Shown: positions 53,064 to 62,098 of the stretch, one piece after another | Position numbering within the stretch: the stretch's first letter is position 1 | Layout of the letters: every line of letters starts with the position of its first letter | Source: an uncultured Lachnospiraceae bacterium | GTDB lineage: Bacteria > Bacillota > Clostridia > Lachnospirales > Lachnospiraceae | NCBI GenBank assembly: GCA_947652925.1 | Contig: CANTEW010000004.1 | Location: forward strand, 1 to 64,000 | DNA: 64,000 nt | Direction: 5' to 3' | Translations under genes and position numbers: made by a program | Notes under the pieces: generated by a model | Told to the model about the DNA's origin: nothing | Database searches by the model: none | What the model saw: only the letters and a program-made list of their open reading frames with translations

Positions 53064-54821
53064 ATGAAAAAAAAGAAAACCCTCAAGTTCATCGCCATTG
53101 CCCTGGGATTGTGTCTGGTACTCGCACTGGGGGTATTGGCAGGTTATGGTCAAAAGCATTGGGCATTTACAGAAAACGGCCGTTTTGTAAAGTTTGCAGA
53201 TGATCTGTTCCTGGGAGAAGTAGCTGCCAACACTCTGAATCTGCACTACACTCTGGCGCATCCAGAAGAATACGGGATCACAGACTATGCCATCTCCCTG
53301 GGGGCCATGTCTGCGGCTCCGGATGCGGGACAGTACGAGAAGATGGAGGAATGTATAAATACACTCAAAAAATTTGAATACAAAAAACTCTCTTCAGAAA
53401 ATCAAGTGACCCTCGACATGCTGCTCCTCTATTTCACCACAGAAAGGACGTCGAGAAAATTCTATTATCTGGATGAACCTCTGGGGGAGACGTTAGGTAT
53501 CCAGGCGCAGCTCCCTGTCCTCCTAGCAGAATATACGTTTTATGACAGGCAGGATATCGCTGATTATCTGAGGCTTCTGGGGACCATCGATCCTTACTTT
53601 AAAGATATCCTGGAATTTGAGAAGGCCAAAGTCCAGCAGGGGTTGTTTATGGGAGAACGTTCTCTGGAAGGTATTATATCCCAATGCCGGGAATTTATCG
53701 CTGATCCTCACAATAATTTCCTATCGGAGGTCTTTCGGGACAAATTAGAAGAGTTCTCTCGGGATAAGGAAAAACTTTCATTAGAAGAAATACAGAACTT
53801 TCAGACAGCCCATCAGCAGATGATGGAGAAACACGTGATCCCTGCCTACGAGATGCTCATCCAGGGATTGGAGGCCATGAGAGGTGCAGGACAAAATGAG
53901 AACGGGCTGCGCCATTACGAAAATGGGCGTTCCTATTATCAATATCTCCTCCGGAGTGACGTGGGTGTCTATACGACAGTGGGTGCGATCGAAAAACAGC
54001 TGTATGATCAGCTCATGGCAGATTATCGTGAATTGGGGGATCTGCTGAAAAAAGATCCTTCTCTGATCACTTCCGTTTACCACAATGATTTTGAACTGGA
54101 CTCTCCACAGGCGGCGCTGCAGACGCTGGAAAAAGCGTATACCCAACATTTTCCGGCTCTCGCGGAGACCAGCTATCAGGTAAAGTATGTACATCCTTCC
54201 CTGTCTGCTTTTTTAAGCCCTGCTTTTTATCTGAACCCGCCTAAAGATACTCTGTCCCCGAATACGATCTACATCAACAAGGCCAGCCAGGCTTCAGATC
54301 TGGAACTTTTTGCCACGCTCGCCCATGAAGGGTTCCCTGGGCATTTATATCAATCTCTATATTTCCAAAAGAGCGATCCCCATGCGATCCGCAGTATCAT
54401 GGGCTTTGGAGGGTATATCGAAGGATGGGCCACTTACATTGAGCCGTACGGTTATAGATATGCGCCGGTGGATGCGGATCTGACCCGGCTGCTCTGGCTG
54501 AATCGTTCTGTCAATCTGTGTATCTATTCCCTGCTGGATGTGGGCGTGCATTATTATGGATGGACACTCTCCAATGCGGCACAGTATTTAAGACCCTTTG
54601 GGATCACAGATGAGAAGATCATAGAGGAGATCTTCCAGTCTGTGGTGGAGGCTCCGGCAAATTATCTGCGCTATTATCTGGGGTCCCTGAACTTTAAGCA
54701 GCTCCGGCAGGAGATGCAGGAGAAGGAGGGGGAGAAGTTCGATATCCGCCGATTCCATGAAAGGGTCCTGAAGATCGGGCCTGTACAATTCCCCGTACTC
54801 AGAAAACATTTGGGGTTGTGA
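53064..54821 (+). CDS. DUF885 family metallopeptidase-like protein
   Basis: A 585-residue protein with an N-terminal membrane anchor (about residues 8-29, after MKKKKTLK), so it acts outside the membrane. The DUF885 zinc motif is TLAHEGFPGHLYQSLYF (about residue 420), an HExxxxH-like arrangement, and the helical body and the late GGYIEGWATYIE are typical. Relatives are carboxypeptidase-like or peptidoglycan-related, but the substrate is unknown. It is divergent from trxB. Confidence 0.85.
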   Translation: MKKKKTLKFIAIALGLCLVLALGVLAGYGQKHWAFTENGRFVKFADDLFLGEVAANTLNLHYTLAHPEEYGITDYAISLGAMSAAPDAGQYEKMEECINTLKKFEYKKLSSENQVTLDMLLLYFTTERTSRKFYYLDEPLGETLGIQAQLPVLLAEYTFYDRQDIADYLRLLGTIDPYFKDILEFEKAKVQQGLFMGERSLEGIISQCREFIADPHNNFLSEVFRDKLEEFSRDKEKLSLEEIQNFQTAHQQMMEKHVIPAYEMLIQGLEAMRGAGQNENGLRHYENGRSYYQYLLRSDVGVYTTVGAIEKQLYDQLMADYRELGDLLKKDPSLITSVYHNDFELDSPQAALQTLEKAYTQHFPALAETSYQVKYVHPSLSAFLSPAFYLNPPKDTLSPNTIYINKASQASDLELFATLAHEGFPGHLYQSLYFQKSDPHAIRSIMGFGGYIEGWATYIEPYGYRYAPVDADLTRLLWLNRSVNLCIYSLLDVGVHYYGWTLSNAAQYLRPFGITDEKIIEEIFQSVVEAPANYLRYYLGSLNFKQLRQEMQEKEGEKFDIRRFHERVLKIGPVQFPVLRKHLGL

Positions 54822-54842
54822 AAGATCTTATGTTCCGGATGA

Positions 54843-54868
54843 GGGTGGCGTAGCAGGCTACGGCACCC
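54843..54868 (+). terminator. Hairpin after the DUF885 gene
   Basis: GGGTG-g-CGTAG (54843-54853) pairs with CTACG-g-CACCC (54858-54868) around a 4-base loop, 21 bases past the stop. There is no T tract, so termination is uncertain. Confidence 0.4.
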
Positions 54869-55033
54869 GGATAAGGGGCATATATCCCGCAGAGTGGGTG
54901 TACAGGCGGCATGGGTGATATCTGGAGACATGCAGAGTATCATTGGACGGTCATGGACGATCTTCGACTATCTTCTTTGTCCAGTATCTGATATAATGTT
55001 GGAGATATGTTTTTAAGAAAGGAAGAGATCTAT

Positions 55034-56461
55034 ATGAAACGGAATAATATACCATTAGAGATCATAGAAGAGAACAGGGCGAAGATCAGTCTGGCCCTCT
55101 CTATCGTGACGCTGGCCGTCCTCTGTCTGATCATCACGCAGGTAGACAAGGCTTTTGTATCGGCGGAAAAAAAGGCTGCTTCTGTCTCCAGCCAGGAAGA
55201 AGGGAAAGAGGAAGTGCTGGAGACTTCCACCTCTTCTGTCCGTATCATAGCTGCAGGCAATAATATATTTGATGATAACATCCTGGCTGCTGGACAAGCA
55301 AATGGAGAGACCTGGAATTATGATCAGATATACAGCCTTGTAAAAGACCAGATCGGACAGGCTGACTTGTCTATCGTTACCCAGGAGTCTCCATTTACCA
55401 CGGATCATGCTCTTGTCAGCGGCGGTCCTGTGTATTCCACTCCTGTAGAGGTAGCCAATGCACTGGTCAATGCCGGCTTTGATATCATCGCCAGTGCCAC
55501 TGAACATGCCGATGATTTTGGTTCGGAGTACATCAACAATACTCTGGGGTTCTGGCAGTCTACACACCCACAGATCACAGTGCTGGGTCTCCATGGTACC
55601 CAGGAGGATGCCGCCGGCGTCCGTGTGGTAGAGGTAAATGGTATCAAGATCGCGCTCCTCGATCATTCATTTGGCTCTAACACTGATTCGATAAAGAATG
55701 ATGCCCCGTTTATGGTGGATTATCTGGAAAAAGAAAAAGTGGCGAACGCCATCGCCCAGGCAAAAGGAGTCAGCGATTGTATCATTTTTCTGGCCCACTG
55801 GGGGACGGTGGACAATGCTGTACCTAATGTATATCAGGACCAGTGGACGCAATTTTTGCTGCAGCAGGGGGTAAAAGTCGTCATCGGCTCCCATCCGCAG
55901 GTACTGCAGCCATGCCAGCTGCTCACGGATATGGATGGAAATGAGATGTTGGTATATTATTCTCTGGGGAATCTTGTTTCTGGTGCGCAGACGGCACCGG
56001 AGTTATTGGGAGGATTGGCTGGATTTACGCTGGAAAAGACAGTCACTGGCGATCAGAGTACGGTGAAGGTCGTATCGAATGAACTCACGCCCGTGGTCAT
56101 GCATTATTCAGAAAACCTTAATATATGTAATGTATATCCTTTGTCCGCTTATACAGACGCTCTTGCCCAGGGACATGGTGTCTTGGCTGTGGATCCCTAT
56201 GCGACGATGAGCCTGGCTTCGCTCCAGGATCTGTTCAACTATATCATGGGTATCCAGGTCCAGCCGTCTGGCGATACCAACCTTTTGGACTATACATTTA
56301 ATCCGGATACGACTCTCACGGGTCCCGACGGGAGTATCTTATATCCAGGAGAGATACAGGCTGCAAATGCTGCGGATGGGACGTTGGATACTCTGATACA
56401 GGTGATGTCCGGCGCAGGGACGCAAGAAGGGATGGATACAGGATCATTGCAGGCCGAATAG
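55034..56461 (+). CDS. CapA-family putative phosphoesterase
   Basis: This is an exported protein of the CapA/PgsA metallophosphatase-like family, often linked to poly-gamma-glutamate or other capsule functions. One membrane helix near the N terminus (about residues 22-40) anchors it. The family blocks follow: RIIAAGNNIFDDNIL, SIVTQESPF, FDIIASATEHADDFG, FLAHWG and VIGSHPQVLQP. I start at ATG 55034, after AAAGGAAGAG; the frame is open from 55007. It overlaps the end of tatD on the other strand by 18 bases. Confidence 0.82.
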   Translation: MKRNNIPLEIIEENRAKISLALSIVTLAVLCLIITQVDKAFVSAEKKAASVSSQEEGKEEVLETSTSSVRIIAAGNNIFDDNILAAGQANGETWNYDQIYSLVKDQIGQADLSIVTQESPFTTDHALVSGGPVYSTPVEVANALVNAGFDIIASATEHADDFGSEYINNTLGFWQSTHPQITVLGLHGTQEDAAGVRVVEVNGIKIALLDHSFGSNTDSIKNDAPFMVDYLEKEKVANAIAQAKGVSDCIIFLAHWGTVDNAVPNVYQDQWTQFLLQQGVKVVIGSHPQVLQPCQLLTDMDGNEMLVYYSLGNLVSGAQTAPELLGGLAGFTLEKTVTGDQSTVKVVSNELTPVVMHYSENLNICNVYPLSAYTDALAQGHGVLAVDPYATMSLASLQDLFNYIMGIQVQPSGDTNLLDYTFNPDTTLTGPDGSILYPGEIQAANAADGTLDTLIQVMSGAGTQEGMDTGSLQAE

Positions 56462-57214
56462 CCTTTTTGCATTGGAAGTTGTGACGTCTATGACCTGGTC
56501 ATAGGGGATGCCCTTTATATTGGCGAGTTCTTTGGCGATATAGGGCAGGTTCAGGGAAGAATTGCGTTTTCCTCTGTTGGGGACTGGGGAGAGATAGGGA
56601 CTGTCTGTCTCCAGGACGATCTGCTCTAAAGGGGCATAAGAAGCGACTTCTTTTAGTTTTTTTGCATTGGGGAATGTGAGGACCCCGCCGATGCCTAAGA
56701 GAAGGCCCATATCCAGGTATTCCCTGGCGATCTCCACAGAGTAAGAAAAACAGTGGATGATCCCTCCAGACATCTCTCCTGCCCGGAGTCCCTTCATGGT
56801 GTCCAGGGTATCTGCCGCTGCGTCCCTGCTGTGTATGATGAAGGGTTTCTTCTCCTGGCGGGCGATCTCCATCTGGGCGCAGAACCATTTTTTTTGTGTA
56901 TCATGGCTTTCTGTGTCCCAATGATAGTCCAGTCCGATCTCTCCGATGGCGACAGCTTTTTCGTGGCGGGAGAGCCTTTGGATCTTTTCTAAGATCTGGT
57001 CGTCCATACCGCCCACTTCATCGGGGTGTATGCCGACGGCTCCATATATAAAAGGGTATCTCTCCATCAGACGGGCCGTGTCATCCAGACTGTCGATAGA
57101 GGCGCATACGTTCACTACAGTTTCGATACCATGATCTGGCAGAGAATCTAAAAGCTCGTCACGGTCCGGGTCAAAAGCTCCATCATCGTAATGTGCATGG
57201 CTCTCAAATATCAT
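56444..57214 (-). CDS. tatD: TatD family metal-dependent DNase
   Basis: This is a TIM-barrel metal hydrolase of the TatD family, a 3'-5' exonuclease linked to DNA repair and tRNA or D-amino-acid quality control. Motifs in order: FESHAHYDDGAF (metal His pair), GIHPDEV, AIGEIGLDYHW, FIIHSRDA, GGIIHCFSYS and LETDSPYL. ATG at 57214 has AAAGGAG upstream on the minus strand and gives 256 residues, as expected. The longer open frame to 57358 would include terminator sequence. Confidence 0.93.
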   Translation of the reverse strand: MIFESHAHYDDGAFDPDRDELLDSLPDHGIETVVNVCASIDSLDDTARLMERYPFIYGAVGIHPDEVGGMDDQILEKIQRLSRHEKAVAIGEIGLDYHWDTESHDTQKKWFCAQMEIARQEKKPFIIHSRDAAADTLDTMKGLRAGEMSGGIIHCFSYSVEIAREYLDMGLLLGIGGVLTFPNAKKLKEVASYAPLEQIVLETDSPYLSPVPNRGKRNSSLNLPYIAKELANIKGIPYDQVIDVTTSNAKRLFGLQ

Positions 57215-57244
57215 GATCGAGGCTCCTTTCTTTAAAATCTCAGA

Positions 57245-57293
57245 CCGCCCAACAGCCGTGCGGTACTGCAGGCTGTTGGGCGGTTTTTTATTT
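57245..57293 (+). terminator. Strong hairpin with T tract between two minus-strand genes
   Basis: CCGCCCAACAGCC (57245-57257) pairs perfectly with GGCTGTTGGGCGG (57271-57283), followed on the plus strand by TTTTTTATTT. The neighbouring genes are on the minus strand, where the stem is followed only by a weaker TTTT. It therefore looks best suited to stopping antisense (plus) transcripts, but may work both ways. Confidence 0.8.
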
Positions 57294-57728
57294 GGATCCG
57301 CGGGATCTGGATAGAAATCCTTTTTTCTTGGCGGGTGTCTCCAACGGTCCCCGCACACCTTTGACGCCTACGATATAGATCCCGCTGACCTCAGCTTTGA
57401 CTTCTTTCTTCACAGGGATCAGTTCGAAGATCTTCTCGTCACTGATCAGGGTCGTGATCCTGGGTCCTACTTTTGCCTTGACTACGGGCAGTTTCATCCT
57501 GCGCATCATCTTAGGGGTCTGGTCGATCACCATCTGGGGAAGACCGGTTTCCTTTAAAGGCATCCTTTTTTTATCAATGATCAGCATCGAGATCGTCTGC
57601 TTGGCAGCTTCTATCTGTGCTTGCTGTGCTTCCTGCTTTTTCTGGGCCTTTTTGCCAAGAAAATAAAGGACAGCCAGCACGATCACCAGAATGACCAGAA
57701 TGATCAGCAGTACCATCCAAAGTTTCAT
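57288..57728 (-). CDS. Small single-pass membrane protein of unknown function
   Basis: A 146-residue protein with one N-terminal membrane helix (about residues 4-26, VLLIILVILVIVLAVLYFL), a short Lys/Gln/Ala coiled segment, and a conserved-looking C-terminal domain: MLIIDKKRMPLKETGLPQ, KLPVVKAKVGPRITTL and SGIYIVGVKGVRGPL. ATG 57728 follows AGGAGGAGAAAT. I do not know a named family; such proteins seem to occur near tatD in related Clostridia, but that is a recollection. No enzyme motif is visible. Confidence 0.65.
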   Translation of the reverse strand: MKLWMVLLIILVILVIVLAVLYFLGKKAQKKQEAQQAQIEAAKQTISMLIIDKKRMPLKETGLPQMVIDQTPKMMRRMKLPVVKAKVGPRITTLISDEKIFELIPVKKEVKAEVSGIYIVGVKGVRGPLETPAKKKGFLSRSRGSK

Positions 57729-57951
57729 ATTTCTCCTCCTTTTTACCCGGATATCCTTGTCCATTTTAGCATTCTTTTCTATAAAAGGCAAATAGAAAGT
57801 TGAAAATGTTCGGATCTATGCTATAATAAGAGTGTACAGAAAGATCCAAGTATATAAACAGGTGTGCCGGCAGGCCGTTTTTATGGCTTTCATGAATGTC
57901 CGGGCATACTTTGGCATACCATGAACAAAGGATATGAAGGAGATAAATTGG

Positions 57952-59415
57952 ATGGATCAAAATGAGCAGCCTATCAGCTATGATGAGCAAAGAAGGCGCA
58001 AGGTAGCCATCCAGAGGGAACGCCGTGAAGCACAGGTGCGCAGGAACAGGCGCATCATAGGCGGAGCCGTCGCAGCGACAGTTGTCGTGATCGTGGCTGC
58101 GGGACTATACCCGGTCACAGGAGGGTTTGGGATACATAAGAAAGGCAGAGCATCGCAGCCGGTCCATAAAGAGGCGTCTGCACATGTAGAAGAGGCATCC
58201 GGGAAAAAAGAAGCAGAGGCGCCAAAGATATTGGAACAGGCGGACAGGCTGGCAGCTATGTACGATTATGATGGAGCGGTCGCTCTGCTGCAGGGGCAAA
58301 AGGATTACCAGGGGAACAGCCAGATGCAGCAGAAGGTGAGCCAGTATCAGGAGACGAAGGACTCCTGTGTATCCTGGCCGATCGAGGAAGTGACCCATGT
58401 ATTTTACCATACATTGATCGCTGACCCGTCCAGAGCTTTTGACGGAGACAGCAAAGCAGCCGGATATAACCAGGTCATGACCACGATCGACGAGTTCAAT
58501 GCGATCACCCAGTCTATGTATGACAAAGGGTTTGTCATGGTCAGCCTCAAAGACATGGCGACTGTGTCTGTGGATGGAGCAGGTTACCATAATATGCAAA
58601 GGGGAGAGATCTTACTGCCGCCGGGAAAACAGCCTTTTGTGCTTTCCCAGGATGATGTGAGTTATTACCATTATATGGATGGGGATGGCTGTGCGCGGAA
58701 ATTGGTGGTGGATCAAAATGGGGATATCAAGAACGAATATGTAAATGGAGATGGGACGGTGGAGATCGGAGATTATGATATGGTCCCGCTGATCGACCGG
58801 TTCGTAGAGCAGCATCCGGATTTTTCATACCGGGGGGCGAAAGGCATCATAGCCCTGACCGGATATAACGGTGTGCTGGGCTATTATACGGACGGAGTCT
58901 ATAAGACCCGGGAGGATCTGGATGAGAACCAGGTCAGATATCTCCAGGACAATCCGGATTTTGACTATGAGGAACAAGTGGAGGAGGCAAAAAAGGTTGC
59001 CCAGGCCATGCGGGAGGATGGATGGGAGTTTGCCAGCCATACATGGGGACATATTAACGTAGGGGAACGGTCATTGGAGGATCTGCAGACGGATACCCAG
59101 AAGTGGCTGGACTATGTCAAGCCCATCGTGGAACCGGTGGATACTATCATCTTTGCTTTCGGTTCGGATATCTGTGGTCCGGAGGATTATTCGGGAGAAA
59201 AATTTGACTATCTGAAGAGCCAGGGATTTGATTATTATTGTAATGTAGATTCAAGCCAATATTGGGTACAGCTCAGGGATACATATCTGCGGATGGGGCG
59301 CAGGAATCTGGATGGATACAGGATGTATTACCATCCGGAGCTGCTGGCGGATCTGTTCGACGCCGCGGCTGTTTTTGATAAGACACGTCCTGTGCCTGTA
59401 CCGCCAATGGGTTGA
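57952..59415 (+). CDS. Polysaccharide-deacetylase-like protein, membrane-anchored
   Basis: A protein of about 487 residues with a basic cytoplasmic start, one membrane helix (about residues 41-63), and an extracellular domain. A short helical segment (DRLAAMYDYDGAVALLQGQ) precedes a NodB-like region with the LSQDDVSYY Asp pair and the FASHTWGHINVG motif (S/THxxxH). An insert of about 100 residues separates the two. It probably deacetylates or otherwise cuts wall polysaccharide. ATG at 57952 is preferred over 57934, since AAGGAG lies just before it. It is highly similar to the next gene along nearly its whole extracellular part. Confidence 0.78.
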   Translation: MDQNEQPISYDEQRRRKVAIQRERREAQVRRNRRIIGGAVAATVVVIVAAGLYPVTGGFGIHKKGRASQPVHKEASAHVEEASGKKEAEAPKILEQADRLAAMYDYDGAVALLQGQKDYQGNSQMQQKVSQYQETKDSCVSWPIEEVTHVFYHTLIADPSRAFDGDSKAAGYNQVMTTIDEFNAITQSMYDKGFVMVSLKDMATVSVDGAGYHNMQRGEILLPPGKQPFVLSQDDVSYYHYMDGDGCARKLVVDQNGDIKNEYVNGDGTVEIGDYDMVPLIDRFVEQHPDFSYRGAKGIIALTGYNGVLGYYTDGVYKTREDLDENQVRYLQDNPDFDYEEQVEEAKKVAQAMREDGWEFASHTWGHINVGERSLEDLQTDTQKWLDYVKPIVEPVDTIIFAFGSDICGPEDYSGEKFDYLKSQGFDYYCNVDSSQYWVQLRDTYLRMGRRNLDGYRMYYHPELLADLFDAAAVFDKTRPVPVPPMG

Positions 59416-59456
59416 TGGTCAATGGATGAAATAGGGGAAAAGGGGAGAACATAAAG

Positions 59457-60902
59457 ATGAAGAAAGGATGGTCGATCGCAGCTACCGTGCTGTGCCTGGG
59501 TCTTGCCGGCACAGCATTTGGCGGCTGTCAGCATATCATGCCATTTTCTGAGGATCTGGCCACTTCCGGGACGGTACCGGAGGAGAGTACCACATCTTCC
59601 AATACCGGGATCGCGTTTAAGAGCAGACCCCGGGACAGCGGAGAGTCTTCGGGAAAAGCTGTGGCAGAGGACACCAGTGATGTATCTGTATCCGGGGATC
59701 GGGCAGATGATCGGGATAAAGAAGAGAAGGATGGGATCTTACAGCAGGCGCAGAGACTGGCGGCCATGTATGACTATGACAATGCCATCGCTCTGCTGCA
59801 GGGACAGCCGGAGGAGCCGGGATATGCCCAGGCGATCGGGCAGATGGAGGAGATCCGGGATTCCTGTGTCCCATGGACACCGGAGCAGGTGACCCATGTG
59901 TTTTATCATACGTTGATCAAAGACACTGCATTGGCTTTTGATGGGGATAGTGATTCCGCCGGATATGACCAGGTCATGACCACGATCGACGAGTTCAATG
60001 CGATCACCCAGTCCATGTATGAGAGAGGATTTGTGATGGTGTCACTGGAGGATCTGGCCGTAAAAGATGAGAACGGCAATATGGTCCCCAAAGAGATCTT
60101 GCTGCCGCCGGGGAAACAGCCTTTCGTGCTGTCTCAGGATGATGTGAGTTATTATCACTATATGGACGGCGACGGGATGGCCAGCCGCCTTGTGGTGGAT
60201 GAGGACGGACAGGTGAAGGCGGAATATGTGGGAGCAGATGGGAGTGTGTCAGTGGGGGACTATGATATGGTGCCCCTGATCGATGCGTTCGTGGAAGAGC
60301 ATCCGGATTTTTCGTACCGGGGAGCGAAAGGGATCATAGCCCTGACCGGGTATGAAGGGGTCTTAGGGTACAGGACCGACGGCGTGTATGAGACACGCCA
60401 GGAATTGGACGAGCTGCAGCAGGTATATCTGGACACACATCCGGATTTTGATCACGAGGCGGAAGTGGCCCGAGCCACAGAGACGGCCAACGCCATGAAA
60501 GAAAACGGCTGGGCATTTGCCAGCCATACATGGGGACATATCAACGTGGGAGAGAGTTCCCTGGAGCGTCTGAAGACCGATACAGAAAAGTGGCTGACTT
60601 ATGTGGCGCCCATCGTGGGCGGATCTGATAAGATCATCTTTGCCTTCGGGGCGGATCTGTCCGGAGCGGAAGGTTACTCTGGGGAAAAGTTTGACTACCT
60701 GAAAGCACAGGGATTTGATTATTACTGCAATGTGGATTCCAGTCAGTACTGGGTGCAGATCACACCAGGTTATCTCCGCATGGGGCGCCGAAATCTGGAT
60801 GGGTACAGGATGTACTACAACCCGGAACTTTTGAGCGATCTGTTTGATGCAGAGAAGGTGTTCGATCCGGCCAGGCCTACACCGGTGCCGGAGATGTCAT
60901 AA
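59457..60902 (+). CDS. Polysaccharide-deacetylase-like lipoprotein, tandem paralogue
   Basis: A 481-residue paralogue of the upstream product. The N terminus is a lipoprotein signal (TAFGGC, Cys near 23) instead of a membrane helix, followed by a low-complexity Ser/Thr/Asp linker. The rest repeats the same blocks: RLAAMYDYDNAIALLQGQ, QVTHVFYHTLI, LSQDDVSYYHYMDGDG, FASHTWGHINVGE and YYCNVDSSQYWVQ. The gap between the two genes is 41 bases, so they are probably co-transcribed. Tandem duplication followed by a switch of anchoring is the simple explanation. Confidence 0.8.
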   Translation: MKKGWSIAATVLCLGLAGTAFGGCQHIMPFSEDLATSGTVPEESTTSSNTGIAFKSRPRDSGESSGKAVAEDTSDVSVSGDRADDRDKEEKDGILQQAQRLAAMYDYDNAIALLQGQPEEPGYAQAIGQMEEIRDSCVPWTPEQVTHVFYHTLIKDTALAFDGDSDSAGYDQVMTTIDEFNAITQSMYERGFVMVSLEDLAVKDENGNMVPKEILLPPGKQPFVLSQDDVSYYHYMDGDGMASRLVVDEDGQVKAEYVGADGSVSVGDYDMVPLIDAFVEEHPDFSYRGAKGIIALTGYEGVLGYRTDGVYETRQELDELQQVYLDTHPDFDHEAEVARATETANAMKENGWAFASHTWGHINVGESSLERLKTDTEKWLTYVAPIVGGSDKIIFAFGADLSGAEGYSGEKFDYLKAQGFDYYCNVDSSQYWVQITPGYLRMGRRNLDGYRMYYNPELLSDLFDAEKVFDPARPTPVPEMS

Positions 60903-60922
60903 TATAGAGGAGAGCATTTATC

Positions 60923-62098
60923 ATGAAGAGAAAATTATGTGTGTTACTGTTATCTGTGTGTGTGGCTTGTACCGCGGCAGGATGCGGCGGGGCAGAAGAT
61001 CAGTCTGGGAAGGGCAAGACAGAGGCGTCTTCCGGCGTGCGGCTGGTATCCGTATCCCAAAAAGAGATGGAAGCCCATGTAGAGCTGGGCGAGTACAAGG
61101 GCATCACAGTGGAAAAGACTGTCCAGGATGTGACAGAGGATGATATCGATCTTCAGATAAACAACATATTGCAAACATTGCCGGAAGAAGTAGATGAGCC
61201 GGAAAAGCAGGTGGAAGAAGGCGATATCGCGAACATCGATTATGTTGGAAAGAAAGATGGGGAAGCATTTGACGGCGGCACGGCCCAGGATTATGATCTG
61301 ACGATCGGCAGCGGTCAGTTTATCGAGGGATTTGAGGATGGGCTGATAGGGGCAAAAAAGGGCGAGACGAAGGAATTGAACCTGACATTTCCTGAAGACT
61401 ATCCCAGCGAGGATCTGGCTGGACAGGAAGTGGTGTTCACCGTGAGTGTGAATGCGATCAAACAGATCCCTGCATTTACAGAGGAGTGGGTGGCCGCGAA
61501 TACGGAATATGACACCATAGATGCTTACAGACAGAGTGTCCGGGAGGATCTGGAAGAGAGCAATGAGCAGAGTGCCGAATCCTCGGTGAAAAATACGGCC
61601 TGGAACCAGGTGCTCACAGACAGTGAGGTCAAGGAATATCCGGATGAGGATCTTAAAGCGGTCAAGGAAGAGTATGAAGAGTCTATCAATACTTATGCAG
61701 AACAGATGGGGCAATCAGTAGATGAATTCCTGGAAGCTCAGAATATGACCAAGGAACAGCTTGATGAACAGAACCAGCAGTATGCAGAGTATAAATTAAA
61801 ACAGAATCTGGTCCTGCAGGCGATCATGGATAAAGAAGGACTGAGCCTGGACGATGAGGAGAGCAAGAAAGCAGAAGAGCAGATGGAGAAAGACTATGGC
61901 ATGACCATGGACGAGATGATAGAACAGTACGGGGAAGCTTCCGTGAGAGAGACCATAGCTCTTTCCAGGGTCATGGATCTTATCATAGATCATGCAGAGG
62001 TGGATACGATAGCGGATTCCTCCGATGGGAAAGAAGGTATCCTTACTGATGAGGACGGAGAAAATGCAGAAGATGGTGAGAGTACACAAGAAGATTAA
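60923..62098 (+). CDS. FKBP/trigger-factor-like lipoprotein foldase
   Basis: A 391-residue lipoprotein (TAAGC lipobox, Cys about 21) with an extracytoplasmic FKBP-type prolyl isomerase domain: GDIANIDYVGKKDGEAFDGG, LTIGSGQFIEGFEDGLIG and LTFPEDYP. A C-terminal helical region resembles the trigger-factor substrate-binding arms. The end (about residues 370-391) is Glu/Asp rich. It would help fold exported proteins. It overlaps the carboxypeptidase gene by about 26 bases. GAGGAGAGC precedes the ATG. Confidence 0.85.
   Translation: MKRKLCVLLLSVCVACTAAGCGGAEDQSGKGKTEASSGVRLVSVSQKEMEAHVELGEYKGITVEKTVQDVTEDDIDLQINNILQTLPEEVDEPEKQVEEGDIANIDYVGKKDGEAFDGGTAQDYDLTIGSGQFIEGFEDGLIGAKKGETKELNLTFPEDYPSEDLAGQEVVFTVSVNAIKQIPAFTEEWVAANTEYDTIDAYRQSVREDLEESNEQSAESSVKNTAWNQVLTDSEVKEYPDEDLKAVKEEYEESINTYAEQMGQSVDEFLEAQNMTKEQLDEQNQQYAEYKLKQNLVLQAIMDKEGLSLDDEESKKAEEQMEKDYGMTMDEMIEQYGEASVRETIALSRVMDLIIDHAEVDTIADSSDGKEGILTDEDGENAEDGESTQED

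Noticed and set aside
57621..57803. Plus-strand open frame over the small membrane protein
   Set aside because: Antisense shadow without ribosome site; the minus-strand gene has a strong one and a clear membrane helix.
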